A DNA stretch of 64,000 bases, taken from assembly GCA_004794655.1 (NCBI GenBank), contig SMMW01000584.1, positions 1,538,501 through 1,602,500 on the forward strand. Reading direction: 5' to 3'. Source of the stretch: Marisa cornuarietis. Its lineage: Eukaryota > Mollusca > Gastropoda > Architaenioglossa > Ampullariidae. The notes below the pieces were generated by a model. It searched no databases, was not told the origin of the DNA, and saw only the letters and a program-made list of their open reading frames with translations. The position numbers were made by a program, and so were the translations under genes. Positions 59,490 through 64,000 of this stretch are shown piece after piece. Each line of letters opens with the position of its first letter. The first letter of the stretch is position 1.

Positions 59490-62400
59490 ACCGTATAAAT
59501 GAATACGTTGCACAACAAACTAATGGAAGACAATTTATAAAGACGCCAGACGAAAGAAAGAAGTTTTTAGCTATTATTTGAAACTGCGCAGTGTATAGAC
59601 AGCTCCACATTCTCGGGGGCAATAAAATCGAAGGATAGGTGTCCAAAAGATTAGCGTTTAGGATCATAAGGAGTTTTTTTTTTTTTTTTTTTTGCTGCAG
59701 AGCGGAGACAGTAGGTAACTAAAGAAGCTGACATGTAGGTGAAGAGAGTCCTCAACATGACGGTGGGCAACTACAGCGATCTTGAACTGTTTACTGAAAG
59801 GCAGTTCTTTGAGCAACCTAGCTACGTCCTCATGATTCGATTTCCGTGCAGTTAAGTTTTGCGGAACTGTGTTGAAGCCTTTGCAAGAGAGCGAGCATCC
59901 TGTAAACCACCCAACCGAGCTAAGTCCGGTTCAGAGCTCACCGTTAACGCCTGTGCTACTGGAAAGGCCCCCTGACGGCCTAGGACACTAGGTAATGTGA
60001 ACATATCCTGCCCTTGCGTTGTGCCGTCACCCCGGGGCAGATGTCGCGCGTATGTTGACGTCTTGGAGGCCGGTGACCTGCAGAAGACTTCGTAGCGGAA
60101 CGCGCTTTTTACCTCTAACGAGAGACAGGCCATCTGAGTTATGGTAGCCTTTAACTTTTATCCTGAAGCAGGTGACAGAATCACCCGGATGTTCATCCTT
60201 CTTACCAGTTCTCACCGCTGCAATCTGTCGTAGAACTTTAAAATAATAATAAAAAAAAGTCTGAACTGGGTGCAGGTGCTGAAGCGACTTTCATGGTTAG
60301 TTGTGATTGCGTCAAGCTACAGCGCTGAGTGGTGGTAGTCGGTTGGGAGGTGTAGGACGCAGGCTGTGGCGCTTGTGCGATGCAGCAGGCTGGCGTGACG
60401 GTGGGCCCTGTCCGGACACGCACCTGCTGCCACGCATTCCGCGAGCGGCGCGAGGCGTGACAGACGAGTAGAACCAGCCTGCTGCTTGACGGGCCCACCA
60501 CCAGAACGCCCTCCCGTGCCAGAGCTACGGAATTTACAACGGGTATGGAGCACGCCGTATCGTCACCACCCTCCTCCCCACAATTCTCTGGAAGGGCGGA
60601 CCCATACCTACAGCCCGTTATATCCTCCTTCTCACTGGTGGTGGCGCCAGGTAATACAGGCGTTTGACACAGCCTTGCGTTACTAGACCTTCCCGCTTCC
60701 CTGTCAGAAAGGGGACGCCAGGATTTAAAAAAGATTTGATGCTATGGTTATGGTAGGATATATGGTTAAGTTTTCAGAAAGTCGCAGAACCAACAGCGAT
60801 GGAAAGAAAAGATGTCAGACATTCCGTACAGATCAATGTTTGCATAGTCTTGGACTTACTCCTTTGTCTCACTTCCAGGGCTCATTATATATATATATAT
60901 ATCTATGTGTGTGTGTGTGTTGGACAAGGTGAGCTAGTGTTAGATGAACTCTGCCGAGAATTGCTTGAATATAGTCTACTATCACGTTGAGGAAAGCTGA
61001 GGTTTAACTGTGGCCGCTACCACCTTTCGGTAACCCGGTAGTCATGTCACCAGATGCGGTGGCTGAAAGCTTCGAGGCTCAGAGTGCTTCGGGTGTTTCT
61101 GAAAAAAACACCCCACCCCTACACAATGATCACTTACCCCTACCTATTGCTAATTGATTACCTGGCGACACCCCTCCGCTTTTTGACACCAAAAGGTAGA
61201 AGGTGAACTAGTATGTTAGGAGGGGTATTTACAATCTGTTCTGTGGGTGAGAAAAAGAAATTAAATTGTATGAATAATAATAATAATAATCATCATCGTC
61301 AGATAGGAAGCGCACCTTCTCAGTGAGTGAGAGCGAAAGGCCTGCATGAATTTATGTTTTGTTGAAAATGCTTACATTTAAAAATGAAGGGCAAAACCAC
61401 AGAGGTCCAAGTGTCCTGCCATGAGCCATTGCCAGACATGCATCAACTTATGTATTGGAGTTGCGCAGTTAGTAACCAGCTGGTGCACCCTCAGTCCCTC
61501 TGTGTGGCAGGGGTCCCCAGTCTCTATATATTAGCACAATTGGGTGGTGTAATGAAATTTGTTGGACATTGTGAGCACCTGATAGGTGAAGACCTCATAA
61601 GGTGTACACCAAGTGTATCAGAGAAGGAGATCTGGCATTAATGTAATGTAAGCAGATTAAATGCAAGGCAATCTTATTCTACCCCAGCTCTAGTCTTTGA
61701 CAGCTGTTCCCTCCTAAAAGACACTAAAAGGTCATGTATGTACTTATGTATATGGACACACACATGCACAAATGCACATAAATCCATGTGTCCAGCCCCC
61801 CTCCCCATTCTCAGACGTAGAAGGAAACGAAGAGACAAACTGACTTGTGTCTGCAGTACACTTGCATGCCATACAACATGGTAACATTTCACCCACCTCT
61901 TATAGCCATCTTTATATCACACGTGACAGTTACAGACTGCATCTTTACGATTGATTGCCGGTCACTAGTCACCAGTCCTTACCATGTGCTTATCACATGC
62001 TTAGTTGTATACTTAACCTTATGCTCGTGCAACAGTTACTCTGTAAGCAGATTATTGTTTGTTTGTTTTTTTACTTGGATGAAAGGAACACTGCAAACAG
62101 CTTGTGAACACATTGTAGGTATGATATGGTGAATGTGTGTCTTGCATGCAAGATAGTTTTTATTTTTGTGAAGGTAGCATATTAATCATCAAACATCATC
62201 TGCACTCTTCCCTTCAGCTGTAGAATTAACCCCCTAAGTGCAGAACCTTATTCACGCAAGTGCCATCTGGAAACCAGAATGAAGTCTCATGAGCCGGTGT
62301 AGTAACTACTGAAACATATGAGCACTGAGCTGTATCAAAAAGTAGAATTAGGAATTCACTCCACGTTCTTACATTTATTATTAATGAAGAACGAAGACTT

Positions 62401-63894
62401 GAGAAAATCACTAGACTGACATTGGATTTTTACTTTGCTTGCAAGATAATATGTTTGCATGACATCAGTTTGTAATTTGTACCATGATGCCAATAGAGCT
62501 TTTTTTATATAATGTACTCATACTAATCATGCTTTTCTTAACAGTTTGAAAAGTGAAACAACAGATTATCACCGATGTTAGTGTTATTTTTCATTTTCTC
62601 CGTGCACTTTTAACCCGCTGAGTCCATAGAGCCAGTTTACTGGCTTACCTGGCAGAGAACGATCGTGATTCTGTCTTAGCACGATAGGCCACGATTGTGG
62701 TCCTACCGTCAGAGAACGATACACTTACTATCGTGGCTCGTGCTCCATGTCGTGGCTCTGCAGTTTCACTATCATCTTCAAAATCATAAATTTTAAGCCC
62801 ATGTTTCTGAACATAGAAATATTCGTTCACATTCCAATTTCCTTGCTAGACAATAAGGTTAGTTGTAGAATAATAAATAAAACTAGGCCAGGTTCTTTTG
62901 CAGTGAGTCCACTAGTCTCAAGAACCAGGTTTGATATCATAGGTCACCATGAAAAAATAAATTACAGATAAACTATAGTAAGATGATTTCAGAAAAAGTG
63001 GTTGTAAATTTACTATAACTTCATACCCAAGAATCATCTACATAAAGAAGTAGCAAATGTGACAGTACCAAAGAGGTTATTTGGCTTTTATAAGTGGTGG
63101 CATTTTTGCAGTGCTGTTAAAACATTTTGAACTAGGAGTCTGCACTGAAAATCTATTCGTAAATGATGAAGTAAATGTTTCTCAAGGTACATGTAGTTGT
63201 CAGAAAGAAATATGAAACCTGACAATTAAAATATTTACATTTGCTGTTTACTCTCTGCAAGCCTTCCATCATGTGTAAGTGTTGACAAAAGACGACAGAC
63301 ATAGACTTACCATGTGTCATATAAATAGTATGCATAAATTAAATAATTTTTAACTTTATTTGAGTTATTCAGTTCTTCAGAGTTCTTCAGCTGTACTTGC
63401 ATGTATTACGATTTTATTTATTTTATTTATTTTAAACTGACAACAGACCTGCCATACACTCAACACAGTGTATGTCTTTTGTCTCCAAATTGTCTCTGGT
63501 TTAAAGGTTTTAAAGTTTTTTTTATCCCTTGTCATGCATGAATAAGGTCCATTTTAGATGCTCATTTCTTCCATTTTTCATTTCGTTTTCGTGTTATTTT
63601 ATTGGCTCTAAGCCCAGGGGACATTTTTAGCCATAAAATCAGATAAGACATACTTATGTTTGTGTGTGTGTGGTGAATTGTGTGGAAATGGGCTTGACAC
63701 TGTATTGTAATAGTGAATTCTGGTGGCATTTAATTTTGCAGGGATAAATCAAGCATTATCATTGTCTTCAGGGTTGCTGAAAGATGTTTCTCCTTTTTTT
63801 TTTTTTTTGAATCAAGGTTCGAATCCTAAATCATGTCACATGGAAGACAATCTGCACCCTGTCTCACGCCACCACAGTCGATGGCAGTAGTGTG
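43255..63894 (+). CDS. WRAP73: WRAP73 (WDR8), 5' part, 9 coding exons, runs off the window
   Basis: WD40 protein of centriolar satellites and spindle poles; with SSX2IP/Msd1 it anchors microtubule minus ends and supports spindle assembly and ciliogenesis. Exons: 43255-43323, 43626-43721, 44237-44293, 44816-44932, 46195-46267, 46538-46641, 46918-47004, 48195-48329, 63817-63894. All are GT/AG and in phase, 272 codons of a family length of about 460. The start [20 protein letters not shown] matches human [20 protein letters not shown]. Further landmarks are [33 protein letters not shown] and YSLDGR. About five WD repeats are covered. Exons 1-8 span 5 kb; intron 8 is 15.5 kb. Exons 1-7 lie antisense inside the proposed long p53-family transcript. 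Confidence 0.96.
43626..43721 (+). CDS. WRAP73: WRAP73 exon 2
   Basis: Encodes [20 protein letters not shown], then [12 protein letters not shown] (human: [27 protein letters not shown]). Phase 0 at both ends. Confidence 0.95.
43857..43925 (-). repeat. Retroposon tail, minus strand (palindromic core)
   Basis: The minus strand reads GGCCCTATGCTCCTCGACGA and on to an ATG/ATT-rich tail. It is the inverted partner of 48773-48822. Family not named. Confidence 0.55.
44237..44293 (+). CDS. WRAP73: WRAP73 exon 3
   Basis: 19 codons, [19 protein letters not shown], donor gtaaga (human: WSADSLFILCAMYKRGLVQ). Confidence 0.95.
44816..44932 (+). CDS. WRAP73: WRAP73 exon 4
   Basis: 39 codons, [20 protein letters not shown] then [19 protein letters not shown]. 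Donor gtgagt. The most conserved part of the protein. Confidence 0.95.
45770..45865 (-). repeat. Possible decayed SINE, minus strand
   Basis: The minus strand reads GCACATAGCCTAGTGGTTAC, which looks like a tRNA-type A box. The B box is not clear, so this is weak. Confidence 0.25.
46195..46267 (+). CDS. WRAP73: WRAP73 exon 5
   Basis: Encodes [20 protein letters not shown] then QCQK, phase 1 out (human: [25 protein letters not shown]). Confidence 0.95.
46538..46641 (+). CDS. WRAP73: WRAP73 exon 6
   Basis: Encodes [20 protein letters not shown] then [15 protein letters not shown], donor gtgagt. Phase 1 in, phase 0 out. Confidence 0.95.
46918..47004 (+). CDS. WRAP73: WRAP73 exon 7
   Basis: 29 codons, [20 protein letters not shown] then LCVWDSCLT, donor gtaagg (human: [29 protein letters not shown]). 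Confidence 0.94.
47162..47752 (-). CDS. Candidate 5' coding exon of the p53-family gene, inside WRAP73 intron 7
   Basis: Longest open frame in the window (ATG at 47686-47688, 175 codons plus a split codon). The exon has a strong acceptor (T-tract then cccag, exon from 47752), in-frame TGA codons between acceptor and ATG that fix the start, and a consensus donor AG|gtaaga at 47161-47160. The donor is phase 2. Joined to the acceptor at 41531 it reads through the 28 nt upstream of MSQAS without a stop ([15 protein letters not shown]), giving an 808-aa SAM isoform or a 629-aa short isoform. The encoded sequence is Ser/Gln/Pro/His-rich and looks disordered, with acidic-hydrophobic patches ([23 protein letters not shown]) of the kind found in activation domains. 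I recognise no domain. The alternative is an independent antisense gene. Coding nature is likely; membership of the p53-family transcript is inferred from phase and strand. Confidence 0.6.
48195..48329 (+). CDS. WRAP73: WRAP73 exon 8
   Basis: 45 codons, [20 protein letters not shown] then [20 protein letters not shown] and SFDEK. Donor gtaagt. It lies 3' of the antisense exon at 47162-47752. Confidence 0.95.
48773..48822 (+). repeat. Retroposon tail, plus strand (palindromic core)
   Basis: GGCACTATGCTCCTCGAGGA, then GTAAAAAGAAATC and an ATG repeat; it contains the perfect palindrome CTCCTCGAGGAG. Same family as 43857-43925, in the opposite direction. Confidence 0.55.
49000..50700 (-). promoter_or_regulatory. 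CpG-rich block, candidate promoter and non-coding first exon for the long p53-family transcript
   Basis: Visibly dense in CG dinucleotides (for example CGCGCGCGCG at about 49490), unlike the AT-rich surroundings. On the minus strand a consensus donor GAG|gtaagaaac occurs at 49447/49446. An exon ending there could splice to the acceptor at 47752 of the antisense coding exon, which needs an upstream exon. Inference from sequence only; a plus-strand nested gene could use it instead. Confidence 0.35.
50619..50726 (+). repeat. Three tandem 36-bp repeats
   Basis: Units at 50619-50654, 50655-50690 and 50691-50726 share the pattern CAACTTACTAC...AGCACTACTT...CATCACAG. In one frame each unit encodes a 12-residue NLLxxHxLxSQ-like repeat, but there is no sign of a gene around it. 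Confidence 0.7.
53396..53643. mobile_element. MITE (248 bp) with long inverted repeats
   Basis: The ends are TATGTGACGCCCAGAGGGGA...TTTTCAT...CTCTCTAGCTATACAATTCA and their imperfect inverse at the right side (GAATTGGATAGAATAGCTAG then AGAGAATTATGAAAATTCTC). Inverted repeats of about 60 bp occupy half of the element. Target duplication GAGGTC at 53390-53395 and 53644-53649. Family not assigned. Confidence 0.75.
53749..53895 (+). CDS. Candidate exon of an unknown nested gene
   Basis: The ATG (TTCATGGCGG) opens a frame [20 protein letters not shown] and on to HGGWSLDR, with a possible donor CGG|gtgaga at 53896. The frame continues to 54000 if unspliced (83 aa). No family recognised. It is in phase with the exon-like segment at 54355. 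Confidence 0.22.
54355..54442 (+). CDS. Exon-like segment, unknown
   Basis: Strong acceptor (T-tract, ctttctcag) and donor gtgagt enclose 88 nt open only in phase 0, [20 protein letters not shown] then SATNAKPYF. It could follow 53749-53895. Not recognised. Confidence 0.22.
56845..56976 (+). CDS. Exon-like segment, symmetric, unknown
   Basis: Acceptor catattcag and donor GAA|gtaaga enclose 132 nt, open in phase 0 as 44 codons: [20 protein letters not shown] then [20 protein letters not shown] and GVLE. It would keep the WRAP73 frame if included between exons 8 and 9, but would interrupt a WD repeat. It may be a cassette exon, a nested-gene exon, or chance. Confidence 0.25.
57400..57830. repeat. 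31-bp minisatellite
   Basis: The unit is GCACTAAACTGTTACATGAG then CGTGACACGCT (31 bp). About seven nearly identical units run from about 57600 to 57815, preceded from about 57400 by diverged units (CTGTCACCTGAGCGTGACA variants). Confidence 0.9.
59300..59345 (-). repeat. Retroposon 3' tail, minus strand
   Basis: The minus strand reads GCGCTTTATAAAAAGTGCTT then TATTATTATTATT, the same kind of tail as the LINE ends elsewhere in the window. The body could not be traced. Confidence 0.4.
59430..59485. repeat. CA microsatellite
   Basis: About 28 uninterrupted CA units. Confidence 0.95.
63817..63894 (+). CDS. WRAP73: WRAP73 exon 9
   Basis: Encodes [20 protein letters not shown] then VDGSSV, donor gtgagt (human: [23 protein letters not shown]). 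In phase with exon 8 across a 15.5-kb intron. The remaining exons lie to the right of the window. Confidence 0.93.
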
Positions 63895-64000
63895 GTGAGT
63901 GGTGAAGTTATTGCAATAATTCATACTGTGGGGAAGGTGTGTAGGAGTGATCTGTGAGAGATGACTTGCCTTGGGAAACATGGTTTGCAAACTTCGATGT
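63895..64000 (+). other. WRAP73: WRAP73 intron 9, start
   Basis: Sequence after donor gtgagt of exon 9 up to the window edge; nothing else seen. Confidence 0.8.

Larger units (their letters stand above)
48430..63816. other. WRAP73 intron 8 (15.5 kb) overview
   Basis: Much larger than the other WRAP73 introns here (0.3-1.9 kb). It contains a CpG-rich block (about 49.0-50.7 kb, another at about 52.0-52.95 kb), a MITE, a 31-bp minisatellite, a long CA repeat and three isolated exon-like segments. From 57.9 to 63.8 kb I see no supported gene. Confidence 0.5.

Noticed and set aside
62620..62760. Structured CpG-containing stretch with repeated CGATNGTGG words
   Set aside because: Short inverted words are present but no terminal repeats or duplication, so no element can be defined.
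1..64000. CRISPR arrays, bacterial operons, viral genes, canonical tRNA or rRNA genes
   Set aside because: None seen; introns, UTRs and repeat types are those of an animal nuclear genome.

Overview
This is nuclear DNA from an animal: small exons with GT/AG introns, AT-rich intergenic sequence, and many short transposon relics. Three protein-coding genes can be assembled exon by exon. The combination of one p53-family locus that can make both a p53-like and a SAM-domain p63/p73-like protein, an N-terminus starting MSQAS, and retroposons ending in ATT or ATC repeats suggests a lophotrochozoan, most likely a mollusc and probably a gastropod. That placement is inference; no taxon-specific marker was searched.

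Layout. (1) About 1.9-6.9 kb, minus strand: a complete Y-box protein (YBX1-like, 8 coding exons, 297 aa). (2) About 13.5-41.5 kb, minus strand: a complete p53/p63/p73 gene with MDM2-box transactivation domain, DNA-binding domain with all zinc ligands, tetramerisation helix, and two alternative 3' ends. One is a basic p53-like tail (444 aa). The other is a SAM-domain tail (623 aa). (3) From 43.3 kb, plus strand: the first nine coding exons of WRAP73 (WDR8). The gene runs off the right edge after a 15.5 kb intron.

Main observation. The p53-family gene and WRAP73 are head to head, as TP73 and WRAP73 (named 'antisense to TP73') are in humans. In addition, intron 7 of WRAP73 holds, on the opposite strand, the longest open frame in the window (175 codons plus a split codon). 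It has a strong splice acceptor, an upstream in-frame stop, and a strong phase-2 donor. That donor joins in frame to the first known p53-family coding exon, whose sequence upstream of its ATG is open. This predicts an N-terminally extended p53-family protein of 808 aa whose transcript runs antisense through WRAP73 exons 1-7. Its promoter could lie in the CpG-rich block at 49-50.7 kb inside WRAP73 intron 8.

The rest is intergenic or intronic DNA with datable transposon relics: two short hAT-type MITEs with perfect 8-bp target duplications, a 1.7 kb decayed hAT-like transposon, two other MITEs with long terminal inverted repeats, LINE 3' ends, a tRNA-derived SINE with a 14-bp duplication, a 31-bp minisatellite and a 109-bp tandem duplication. 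Several exon-like segments in WRAP73 intron 8 are listed with low confidence.
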